Assembly: GCA_012511315.1 (NCBI GenBank)
Contig: JAAZGI010000246.1
Location: 1-5,803, forward strand
Direction: 5' to 3'
Origin: Clostridium sp.
Lineage (GTDB): Bacteria > Bacillota > Clostridia > Clostridiales > Clostridiaceae
DNA length: 5,803 nucleotides
A program made the position numbers and the translations under genes. The notes beneath the pieces are model-generated. The model searched no databases and had not been told where the DNA came from. It saw only the letters and a list, made by a program, of their open reading frames with translations. Position 1 is the stretch's first letter; every line of letters begins with the position of its first letter. Positions 1-5,258 of the stretch are shown piece by piece.

Positions 1-322
1 GCTAATTTCGGTTAGTTCTATTTACTGACCCCAAAAATCTTATATTCTGAAGACTTCTCAAAAAATCTCAGTAAATATGGAGAAGAAATAGAAAACGATG
101 AAAGAATTTGAGCGGAAATGAATTTCCTCTCAAATTAAACCCTTAAAACCTATCGAAAATTAACTCGGTGAATAATTTGGGATTAATTCAGTTAATTTAT
201 AAAAGAATTTTAAAGAGCTTTTGAAAACTTTAAAAAGTTTCGATAAATCACAATATATCATTTAGTTCATTCATTATAAAGAAAATTCACTCAGCAGCAA
301 ACAAATTGAAGTAAGCTTTAGG
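1..322. other. Non-coding region with dyads, left edge
   Basis: No open reading frame with a credible ribosome binding site is visible here on either strand. The stretch is very A+T-rich. It holds three inverted repeats: a 7-bp hairpin with one wobble pair (10-16 with 24-30), a 10-bp repeat with wide spacing (19-28 with 68-77), and the strong 32-nt dyad at 105-136 listed separately. The sigma factor gene ends at its right edge and would be transcribed leftward into it. No textbook terminator (G+C-rich stem plus T-run) is seen for that gene. Confidence 0.6.
105..136. repeat. 32-nt near-perfect dyad (inverted repeat)
   Basis: The left arm AATTTGAGCGGAAAT (105-119) and right arm ATTTCCTCTCAAATT (122-136) pair over 15 positions with a single C/T mismatch (113 against 128), around a 2-nt centre. 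It is the longest dyad in the window. As RNA it would form a hairpin with a TGAA-type loop. There is no T-run after it on the plus strand, and only CTTTCATCGTTTT follows on the minus strand. It could be a weak terminator for the leftward sigma gene 190 nt away, or an operator for a neighbouring gene. Confidence 0.7.
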
Positions 323-880
323 TTAAAGGCTAGATTTTAGTTTAGCTAAAGCAAGGTCTTTCATGTAGCGAACTTTTCGGTAATTTTTACTGTACTTATC
401 AGCATATTCTTTTAAACCACCATATGGATTCATTATGTAATAGGAAACCAAATCTTTTTCTTCAGAAGTTAAGGTGTTAAAGCTGTCTTTAAGGGCTTTT
501 TTATCTAAATTATGCAAAACCTCAGACTCGGTGTCTTTTGTTTCATCAGCCAACATCTCCACAAACTCAAGCCCAGTCTCGGCGGAACGATTTAAACTCT
601 CTGGCTCTGGTTTAGATAAGACTTTACGGCATTCGAATTTCAGAGCATTCTGCATGCAGCGTAGTATAAAGGAGGGGGCAGTAACTAATTCATCTTCATC
701 CAAACTATAAACGGCATAAATTAGGGCTTGGTAGCAAACCTGTTTTAAATCTTCTACTTCATAACCACGTAGTTTGTAATAGTGACACTGTTTAACGACC
801 CATCCTTCAAAGCTTTTGATGACTTTGAACATAGCAGCTTGGTCTCCCTGTTTGGCCTTAATCAATACATCAGTCTTCAT
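323..880 (-). CDS. Small sigma-70 family RNA polymerase sigma factor
   Basis: The product is 185 aa. Residues 5-90 resemble sigma region 2: an AKQGD opening (9-13), then GYEVEDLKQVCYQAL (39-53), matching the GY-EDL-Q-G---L pattern of the core-binding helices, and SFILRCMQNALKFECRK (70-86), as in the -10-recognition helix. A polar, acidic linker (90-120) follows. Residues 130-185 look like a region 4 helix-turn-helix: LTSEEKDLV, then LKEYADKYSKNYRKVRYMKDLALAKLK. The architecture is that of small alternative sigma factors (ECF-like, SigH/ComX-like); the subgroup cannot be fixed by eye. The ATG at 880 has AAAAGGAG at 891-898, ten bases upstream. No anti-sigma gene is adjacent. The reading frame is intact. 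Family assignment is fairly safe; the regulon is unknown. Confidence 0.75.
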   Translation of the reverse strand: MKTDVLIKAKQGDQAAMFKVIKSFEGWVVKQCHYYKLRGYEVEDLKQVCYQALIYAVYSLDEDELVTAPSFILRCMQNALKFECRKVLSKPEPESLNRSAETGLEFVEMLADETKDTESEVLHNLDKKALKDSFNTLTSEEKDLVSYYIMNPYGGLKEYADKYSKNYRKVRYMKDLALAKLKSSL

Positions 881-1125
881 CCACTCGTTACTCCTTTTGA
901 AGAAATTCCTTCTACTTATTGAATATGTTAAAATCTGTATAAAAAGCAGATTATACGTAAAAATAGGAAGTGTATAATTTTACTCGGTGAAATCTTATAT
1001 AATATTGAATAAAGTGTTCTTTTAATTGGGTTTTATTATGAGGAAAAGATTATAGATTCTTATAGAATCTAACTTTGAACCTGTGCTCACAGGCTTGAAT
1101 TGAGGATGCTGTTCATTTCGCTAAC

Positions 1126-1158
1126 TTTATATTTATATTTATATTTTATTTTATTTTT
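1126..1158. repeat. Low-complexity TTTATA/TTTTA tract
   Basis: Three tandem copies of TTTATA (1126-1143) are followed by two of TTTTA (1144-1153) and a run of five T (1154-1158). The tract lies about 40 nt before the ybaK start codon. It is a sequence prone to slippage and easy melting, and may act as an UP-like or spacing element; that role is inference. Confidence 0.75.
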
Positions 1159-1186
1159 GTCAATAATTGATTGTATATAATTATTT

Positions 1187-1192
1187 GAGGTG
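1187..1192 (+). promoter_or_regulatory. Ribosome binding site fixing the ybaK start
   Basis: GAGGTG lies six bases before the ATG at 1199. The in-frame GTG at 1190 falls inside this Shine-Dalgarno sequence, so the GTG is unlikely to be the start. Confidence 0.75.
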
Positions 1193-1198
1193 ATTTCT

Positions 1199-1696
1199 AT
1201 GAGTCATAAAACCAATGTTATGCGGCTATTAGATAAGGCTGAGGTTTCCTATTCAGCCCATAATTTTCTGCCTCTAAAAAAAGGGGAAGAGGTTTCCTAC
1301 CATCAAATATCGGAACGAACGGGGGTTAGCTCCGACCGAATTTTTAAAACAATTCTGGCTAAGGGCGGTTTAGGCAATTACTATGTTTTAGTAATACAAG
1401 GCATGGCGTCTGTTGATTTAAAAAAAGTGGCTGCTGTATTTAATAAAAAGTCAGTTCAATTGGCTGACCTTGAAGAGCTCTTAAAAGTTACTGGCTATGT
1501 TCGAGGGGGCTGTTCACCCATTGGGATGAAAAAGCCACTCCCCACGGTTATAGATGAAAAGGCCTTGGAGTTTGAAAAGATTCTCGTTTCAGCTGGGAAG
1601 CGTGGCTATCAGGTTGAGATTAACCCTAAGGATTTAGTCCTTATAACTGGAAGCAAAGTAGCGGATATCCACTCGGACCATCAGTCCATTTTTTAA
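1199..1696 (+). CDS. ybaK: YbaK/EbsC-type Cys-tRNA deacylase
   Basis: The 165-aa product is a full-length, single-domain member of the YbaK/ProX editing family, which hydrolyses Cys mischarged on tRNA(Pro) in trans to prolyl-tRNA synthetase in the cytosol. Diagnostic parts are the N-terminal KTNVMRLLDKA (4-14), FKTIL with K50, probably equivalent to the functionally important lysine of H. influenzae YbaK, the family hallmark GYVRGGCSPIGMKKPLPTVID (starting at G99), and GKRGYQVEINPKDL (133-146). The ATG at 1199 is chosen because GAGGTG sits six bases upstream; the GTG at 1190 overlaps that site. It appears to be transcribed alone: the next gene is 399 nt away. No terminator is obvious after the TAA stop. 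Biochemical specificity within the family (Cys or other amino acids) is not decided by sequence alone. Confidence 0.93.
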   Translation: MSHKTNVMRLLDKAEVSYSAHNFLPLKKGEEVSYHQISERTGVSSDRIFKTILAKGGLGNYYVLVIQGMASVDLKKVAAVFNKKSVQLADLEELLKVTGYVRGGCSPIGMKKPLPTVIDEKALEFEKILVSAGKRGYQVEINPKDLVLITGSKVADIHSDHQSIF

Positions 1697-1897
1697 ATGA
1701 ACCGATTTCGATCAACCAACTAATAAAGATAGCCCATTAAGACAATCCTTCAGACGATTTTATACTAGAGGCAAACTCATAGTAGTTAGTAAGGCTATAA
1801 TAGGAAGCAAGGTCAAAATAGAAAGATGACCATAGTAGAAGGAGAAACTACAATAGCTAGCCAGTCCAAGTACTTAGCAAAAATCTACGAACAACTA

Positions 1898-1926
1898 AGG
1901 TCATAGAAATATATAAGTTATATAAT
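1898..1926 (+). promoter_or_regulatory. Candidate sigma-A promoter for fetAB
   Basis: A perfect TATAAT at 1921-1926 stands 17 nt after AGGTCA (1898-1903), which matches the -35 consensus TTGACA at three of six positions. The -35 overlaps one of the AAGGTCA motifs that recur in this region, so a protein binding that motif could affect transcription. The position leaves a leader of about 160 nt. Confidence 0.4.
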
Positions 1927-1969
1927 AGACATACAGCATAAGGAACATGATTCGGATCAATGGTAGTAG

Positions 1970-2008
1970 AGGGTCAGGTTTCCATTAAAAGACTATGTAT
2001 CTGACCTT
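1970..2008 (+). promoter_or_regulatory. Hairpin in the fetAB leader
   Basis: AGGGTCAGGT (1970-1979) pairs with ATCTGACCTT (1999-2008), with two G/T wobbles and a perfect GGTCAG/CTGACC core, closing a 19-nt loop. It ends about 87 nt before the fetA ATG and about 48 nt before a seven-T run. It could be a structured leader or an operator dyad; the sequence does not choose between them. Confidence 0.4.
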
Positions 2009-2095
2009 AAATAAATTACCCAACCAATTAATATTTTAAAGCAGTCTAAAATCAATTTTTTTAAAGAGATTTCATGGATCTGCGAGGAGAAGAAA

Positions 2096-2749
2096 ATGCA
2101 ACAAGAACAGGTAATTCTAGAAACAAAAGACCTAACCTTTTTAGATATACTAAGCTTTCCGGATTTGAAAATAAATCAAGGAGACTTTGTATTCATTGAA
2201 GGGGAATCAGGTGCTGGTAAAAGTACTCTGTTAAAGTTATTTAACAATAAGATGTCCCCTACAACAGGAGAAATCTATTTTCAAGGTGAGTCCATTGAAG
2301 ACATGGATACGATTAAGCTGCGCCGTGAAGTTCTATTAATTAGTCAATCTGTGTTTTTATTTGAAGGGACCATCGCTGATAATTTCGATAAGTTTTATGA
2401 CTACCGAGAGGAGCCTCATCTTACTAGTGAAGAAAAAGAAAAGTTTTTAAACTTAGCTCGAGTACCTTTTAATCTTTCAGACTCCGCTGACAACATGTCA
2501 GGTGGCGAACAACAAAGGGTCTATATTGCTATTTTATTATCCTTTGGCCCCAAGGTCTTAATGCTAGATGAACCAACTTCAGCCTTGGATCAAAGGACTG
2601 CTTATGAGCTTTATAGCAATCTAAAGGATTATTCAAAAAAACAAGGAATGACTATAATTACAGTAAGCCATGATGAGGGACTACTAGAAGAATTCTCTGA
2701 TCATACCATTTCCATTGTTAAGGGGATTAATTATGCAAGGCATTGTTAA
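2096..2749 (+). CDS. fetA: FetA-like ABC transporter ATP-binding subunit
   Basis: The 217-aa cytoplasmic ATPase contains all nucleotide-binding motifs: Walker A GESGAGKST (36-44), Q-loop Gln84, signature MSGGEQQR (134-141), Walker B VLMLDEP (154-160), D-loop SALD (162-165) and H-loop His192. The short length, the direct coupling to a UPF0014-type permease and the overall layout match E. coli FetA (YbbL), which powers export linked to iron homeostasis and oxidative stress resistance. AGGAG at 2085-2089 lies six bases before the ATG. Its last 17 bases overlap the permease gene, implying translational coupling. The domain between the Q-loop and signature (97-130) is acidic and lysine-rich (TSEEKEKF). 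The transported substrate is inferred from the family and could differ here. Confidence 0.9.
   Translation: MQQEQVILETKDLTFLDILSFPDLKINQGDFVFIEGESGAGKSTLLKLFNNKMSPTTGEIYFQGESIEDMDTIKLRREVLLISQSVFLFEGTIADNFDKFYDYREEPHLTSEEKEKFLNLARVPFNLSDSADNMSGGEQQRVYIAILLSFGPKVLMLDEPTSALDQRTAYELYSNLKDYSKKQGMTIITVSHDEGLLEEFSDHTISIVKGINYARHC
2720..2725 (+). promoter_or_regulatory. Ribosome binding site fixing the fetB start
   Basis: AAGGGG, inside the end of fetA, lies seven bases before the ATG at 2733. A TTG at 2715, also in frame, has no comparable site upstream, so ATG 2733 is preferred. Confidence 0.7.
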
Positions 2750-3521
2750 ATTGCAAATTTGGCAATTTTCTTTAATTTATTTATTGCTTGTTGTCGTTTT
2801 ACTTATTATGAAGAAAAGCCAGATTAATCAAACCAAATTATTGATTATAGCCAGCTTACGAATGACCGTTCAACTGGTATTGGCAGGTCTTATACTGACT
2901 TATATTATAAAAAACCCTCATCCGCTTTTTACAGTGGCTTATTTTGTCTTAATGACGGGATTTGCCATTGTACGTACCCTAAACAATAATCGGGGGCTCA
3001 ATCGAGGATTTAAACTGGCCATTGCGGGTTCAATATCCTTTGCTGGTTTATTTGTTGTTGTATTTTTTGTTTATTTGGTGGTAGGCGAATCGGTGTTTAA
3101 TCCACAATATATGATTCCGGTCAGCGGGATGGTAGTTGGGAATGCCATGACGGGCACTATCCTTGGTGTCAAAACCTTTCGAGAAAGTTTCTCTGGGCAA
3201 CGCAATAAAATTGAAGCCTTGTTAAATATTGGAGCAAAACCTAAAAAGATTTTATTGCCCTTTGTAAATCAGGCCATTGAAACGGCCTTGCTCCCAACCC
3301 TGAACTCCATGCTGGGAATGGGAATCATTGCTTTGCCAGGAATGATGACAGGACAGATTTTATCCGGAACCCTACCCACTACGGCCATTCTCTACCAAAT
3401 TGCTATTATGATCGCGATTACTACAGCCGTATGTTTGGCCGTTTTTGGATCCCTTTATTTTGGCTATCGGTCGATTTATAATGATCGAAACCAAATCGTG
3501 CTAAATAGGAATGACCAATAA
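2733..3521 (+). CDS. fetB: FetB-like (UPF0014) ABC transporter permease
   Basis: The 262-aa integral membrane protein is the partner of the ATPase encoded just upstream. Hydrophobic segments lie near residues 10-26, 36-59, 65-81, 95-117, 127-146, 185-205 and 219-245. Family hallmarks are LRMTVQL (42-48), NNNRG (84-88), IPVSGMVVGNAMTG (128-141), a cytoplasmic stretch ALLNIGAKPKKI (162-173), then ETALLPTLNSMLGMGIIALP (183-202) and GMMTGQILSG (203-212). E. coli FetB (YbbM) and plant ALS3 share this family, with iron or aluminium tolerance roles. The start chosen is ATG 2733, preceded by AAGGGG; it gives a 17-bp overlap with fetA. No clear terminator follows, only a 6-bp hairpin at 3568-3585 with no T-run. 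Substrate is inferred. Confidence 0.9.
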   Translation: MQGIVKLQIWQFSLIYLLLVVVLLIMKKSQINQTKLLIIASLRMTVQLVLAGLILTYIIKNPHPLFTVAYFVLMTGFAIVRTLNNNRGLNRGFKLAIAGSISFAGLFVVVFFVYLVVGESVFNPQYMIPVSGMVVGNAMTGTILGVKTFRESFSGQRNKIEALLNIGAKPKKILLPFVNQAIETALLPTLNSMLGMGIIALPGMMTGQILSGTLPTTAILYQIAIMIAITTAVCLAVFGSLYFGYRSIYNDRNQIVLNRNDQ

Positions 3522-3650
3522 TTCTCTCAAGATTTAATCAAGACTCTCTAGAAAAGTTACTTTATTTTAGAATCTATTAATTCTAGGATGGTATATTAAC
3601 TAGAGTAATTTGGATTAAAGCTGAAAGATACTATAAAGAGGAGGTAGACC
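3522..3650. other. Intergenic region with nested weak inverted repeats
   Basis: TAGAAT/ATTCTA (3568-3573 with 3580-3585) forms a 6-bp hairpin, nested inside a CTCTAG/CTAGAG pair (3545-3550 with 3600-3605). A direct repeat TCAAGA occurs at 3527-3532 and 3538-3543. No T-run follows, so this is not a canonical terminator for fetB. A TATATT at 3592-3597 may be a -10, but its -35 is not recognisable. Confidence 0.3.
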
Positions 3651-4016
3651 ATGAAGTTTTGGGATCGATTTAAAAAGAAAAAAACAGCACAGGAAGAAGA
3701 AGATTATCAGCGTCAAAAGAGTCATTATGAAAAGCAGGAATCCGGTAACATCGATGATGGGGAGAAAAAAGCTGGGGCTGAAAACAATGATGCCATGAAA
3801 AAACTCTTAGAAGATGATGAGATACGACAAAGATTGCAAGCGGAATTAGCAGCTTCCAGTGAATCGGAGAAAAGTTCCTTTGGTCAAATGTTTGGCAAAG
3901 GAGTAGAAACTCTTGGCGGCTCCATAAAGAAAGTCTCAAAAGGAGAAAATCTTTTCGATGAGGAAGACCATGAAGTCAAGAACACTGAGAAAGACTCGGA
4001 AGAAGAATCTAAATAA
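3651..4016 (+). CDS. Small highly charged protein of unknown function
   Basis: I do not recognise the 121-aa product. It is very hydrophilic and has no cysteine, signal peptide or membrane segment. It opens with an amphipathic basic patch FWDRFKKKK (3-11), followed by acidic and lysine-rich stretches (15-44), a probable helix AMKKLLEDDEIRQRLQAELA (48-67), a serine-rich turn (69-76), a glycine-containing segment GQMFGKGVETLGGSIKKV (78-95), and an acidic tail (99-121). The N-terminal patch could peripherally touch membrane or nucleic acid; that is inference. It is very likely a real gene: AGGAGGT at 3639-3645 lies five bases before the ATG, and a strong terminator follows at 4172. It is 129 nt downstream of fetB, so co-transcription is possible but not shown. 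Confidence 0.75.
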   Translation: MKFWDRFKKKKTAQEEEDYQRQKSHYEKQESGNIDDGEKKAGAENNDAMKKLLEDDEIRQRLQAELAASSESEKSSFGQMFGKGVETLGGSIKKVSKGENLFDEEDHEVKNTEKDSEEESK

Positions 4017-4171
4017 TTAAGAGACAAGGGATTTCCAGCGATAAGGTTAAAAATAACCAAGTAGGATAATCCTTGAATAAAGTATTTAGAACACAATCCT
4101 AGTAACAGCTCAGACCAGTAAAAGTTTAATTGAAAAAAACCAAATTGTGAAAAACTCAATGGTAAAAAATT

Positions 4172-4210
4172 AAATCCCTTAGCCACTATGATTTTGGTTA
4201 AGGGATTTTT
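4172..4210. terminator. Strong, probably bidirectional terminator
   Basis: AAATCCCTTAGCCA (4172-4185) pairs with TGGTTAAGGGATTT (4195-4208), giving a 14-bp stem with one G/U wobble and a 9-nt loop. The plus transcript of the charged-protein gene runs into ATTTTTG after the stem. On the minus strand the stem is followed by TTTAATTTTTTACC, suiting the leftward transporter gene that ends at 4277. Location between convergent genes supports a two-way role. Confidence 0.85.
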
Positions 4211-4276
4211 GTTAGGTTAAAGGCTCTTGGAGTCCATATACTCGTAGTCTCAGTGACTAGGAACTACTAGGATGTT

Positions 4277-5047
4277 TTATCGGGATACCATGTCAAGGAT
4301 TAATTTGATAAACACAGCAAAACTCATAATTAAGAAAATAGGTTTAACAAAAGATGCTCCTTTTCGAATCGCTACCTTGGTGCCAATAACAGAGCCTAGT
4401 AAAGCAAAAAAACCAGCAATGAGTCCAATTGAAAAGTTGATTTTACCAGCAATGGCAAAGACGACAAGGGAAGTAACATTACTGACAAAATTTAGAATCT
4501 TAGTGTTTCCACCGGCATTGACAAAATCCATTCTGAAAAACTTGATAAAAACAAACAGTAAAAAAGATCCAGTGCCAGGGCCAAAAAAACCATCATAAAA
4601 CCCAATCACAAAACCAAAGGCCATACCCATAAGGATCTGAAATTTCGAGGCCAATTCAAAGGTATTAATAAGACCAAGGTCTTTTTTAAAGTAAGTATAA
4701 AGTCCTACGAGGAGGATCATGGCAGAGACTAGTGGATATAAAAAGTCTTGATTAATAAGTAGAACAGAGTTAACTCCAAGGATCGCCCCGAGGAATGTAC
4801 AAGGGATAATAAATTTAACTAAAGCAAAATTGATTTTCCCATTGCGAAAAAACTCGATGGTTGAAGACAAAGAACCAAAGGTAGCTGAAAATTTATTGGT
4901 TCCTAGGGCAAAGTGGGGAGGAAAGCCTGCTAATAGATAGGCAGGTACGCTAATCAGACCACCGCCTCCGGCAATCGCATCAACAAAAGATGCAATAAAA
5001 GCCGCTGCTGCAATAAAAATAATAGAAATTAGACTGCCGTATTCCAT
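4277..5047 (-). CDS. TSUP family (TauE/SafE, YfcA-like) membrane transporter
   Basis: The 256-aa polytopic membrane protein belongs to the 4-toluene sulfonate uptake permease superfamily, whose members move sulfite, sulfoacetate, taurine-derived and other small organic anions across the cytoplasmic membrane. It shows the family's internal duplication: half one carries FVDAIAGGGGLISVPA (21-36), GFPPHFALGTNK (41-52) and FFRNGKI (66-72), and half two carries GFYDGFFGPGTGSF (149-162) and NTKILNFVSNVTSLVVF (starting about residue 180). About eight hydrophobic segments are visible. The pattern is closest to the YfcA type, whose substrate is unsettled. ATG 5047 has AAAGGAG at 5054-5060, six bases upstream. 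It is a single leftward gene ending at the shared terminator. No sulfur-metabolism gene lies nearby to suggest a substrate. Confidence 0.88.
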   Translation of the reverse strand: MEYGSLISIIFIAAAAFIASFVDAIAGGGGLISVPAYLLAGFPPHFALGTNKFSATFGSLSSTIEFFRNGKINFALVKFIIPCTFLGAILGVNSVLLINQDFLYPLVSAMILLVGLYTYFKKDLGLINTFELASKFQILMGMAFGFVIGFYDGFFGPGTGSFLLFVFIKFFRMDFVNAGGNTKILNFVSNVTSLVVFAIAGKINFSIGLIAGFFALLGSVIGTKVAIRKGASFVKPIFLIMSFAVFIKLILDMVSR

Positions 5048-5258
5048 AGGTTACTCCTTTTAGTCAGCTATAATATGTGCAGATATTATTTTACCACCAA
5101 TCTACCAATAAAGTTAAAAAAGTTTAAAGGCCGCATAAACTAAAAAGAGCAGACATTCAAGATAATACCTGCAATCCTGTTAGGGGAGAATAAGAGGAGT
5201 TACAACTGTGATATAATTAACTGCAGATACACCAAGATCAACTGGGAGGAGTTAGAAT
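5048..5258. other. Divergent intergenic region
   Basis: This 211-nt region must hold promoters for the leftward transporter gene and the rightward membrane protein gene. The rightward promoter is clear (5209-5217). For the leftward gene, TATTAT (5075-5070) and TTGGTA/TTGGTG-like -35s (5108-5095) are present but the spacings do not fit well. A 6-bp hairpin AGTTTA/TAAACT (5121-5126 with 5136-5141) and a 9-nt direct repeat GAGGAGTTA (5194-5202 and 5246-5254) are also present. Confidence 0.5.
5209..5217 (+). promoter_or_regulatory. Extended -10 promoter of the membrane-protein operon
   Basis: TGATATAAT combines the TGn extension (5209-5211) with a perfect TATAAT (5212-5217). The -35 position (about 5189-5194, AATAAG) is poor, which is typical when an extended -10 is present. 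The predicted transcript would start near 5224, giving a 35-nt leader that includes the Shine-Dalgarno sequence GGGAGGAG (5244-5251). Confidence 0.6.

Larger units (their letters stand above)
881..1198. other. Divergent intergenic region with dyads and AT tract
   Basis: This region separates the leftward sigma gene from rightward ybaK. It contains a perfect 8-bp hairpin with a 3-nt loop (1053-1060 with 1064-1071), a CCTGTG/CACAGG dyad (1080-1085 with 1088-1093), an 8-nt direct repeat CTAACTTT (1069-1076 and 1121-1128), and a low-complexity AT tract (1126-1158). TATAAT-type hexamers lie at 973-978 and 998-1003 on the plus strand and at 955-950 on the minus strand, but none has a convincing -35 partner, so promoters for both genes are probably here without being exactly placeable. 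No G+C-rich terminator or recognised riboswitch consensus was found. Confidence 0.5.
1697..2095. other. Long intergenic region and probable fetAB leader
   Basis: There is no convincing gene in these 399 nt. The region contains a candidate promoter (1898-1926), a 10-pair hairpin with a 19-nt loop (1970-1979 with 1999-2008), a weak AT-only hairpin (2033-2038 with 2047-2052) followed by seven T residues (2056-2062), and five copies of the pentamer GGTCA or its complement (1811, 1827, 1899, 1972 and 2002). From the promoter, a leader of about 160 nt would precede fetA. No Fur-box-like GATAATGATAAT sequence was seen. Short reading frames of 26 and 13 codons exist but lack good start signals. Confidence 0.55.

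Noticed and set aside
474..710. 78-codon plus-strand frame opposite the sigma gene
   Set aside because: It is a shadow of the sigma factor frame, with no start signal and serine-rich low-information content.
1157..1181. TTGTCA followed by TATAAT as a ybaK promoter
   Set aside because: The spacing is only 13 nt and the start would fall inside the ribosome binding site, so it cannot work as a normal promoter for this gene.
1826..1906. 26-codon reading frame (MTIVEGETT...) in the ybaK-fetA gap
   Set aside because: It has no Shine-Dalgarno sequence, no recognisable similarity, and overlaps the candidate promoter; a frame of this length is expected by chance.
1947..1988. 13-codon possible leader peptide (MIRINGSRGSGFH)
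   Set aside because: AAGGA is only two bases before the ATG, too close, and the codons show no run of a regulatory amino acid.
3568..3585. TAGAAT/ATTCTA hairpin as the fetB terminator
   Set aside because: The stem is short and A/T-rich and no T-run follows it.
3610..3637. TTGGAT with TATAAA before the charged-protein gene
   Set aside because: The spacing of 16 is acceptable but transcription would begin within the Shine-Dalgarno sequence.
3670..4186. Two minus-strand frames (3670-3939, 3884-4186) opposite the charged-protein gene
   Set aside because: They are antisense to a gene with a strong ribosome binding site and lack start signals; the second begins inside the terminator stem.
4272..4598. 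108-codon plus-strand frame opposite the transporter gene
   Set aside because: It is antisense to a clear TSUP gene, has no ribosome binding site, and its composition mirrors the membrane-protein codons.
5194..5216. GAGGAG followed by GTG at 5208 as a gene start
   Set aside because: The frame is GTG-ATA-TAA, only two codons.
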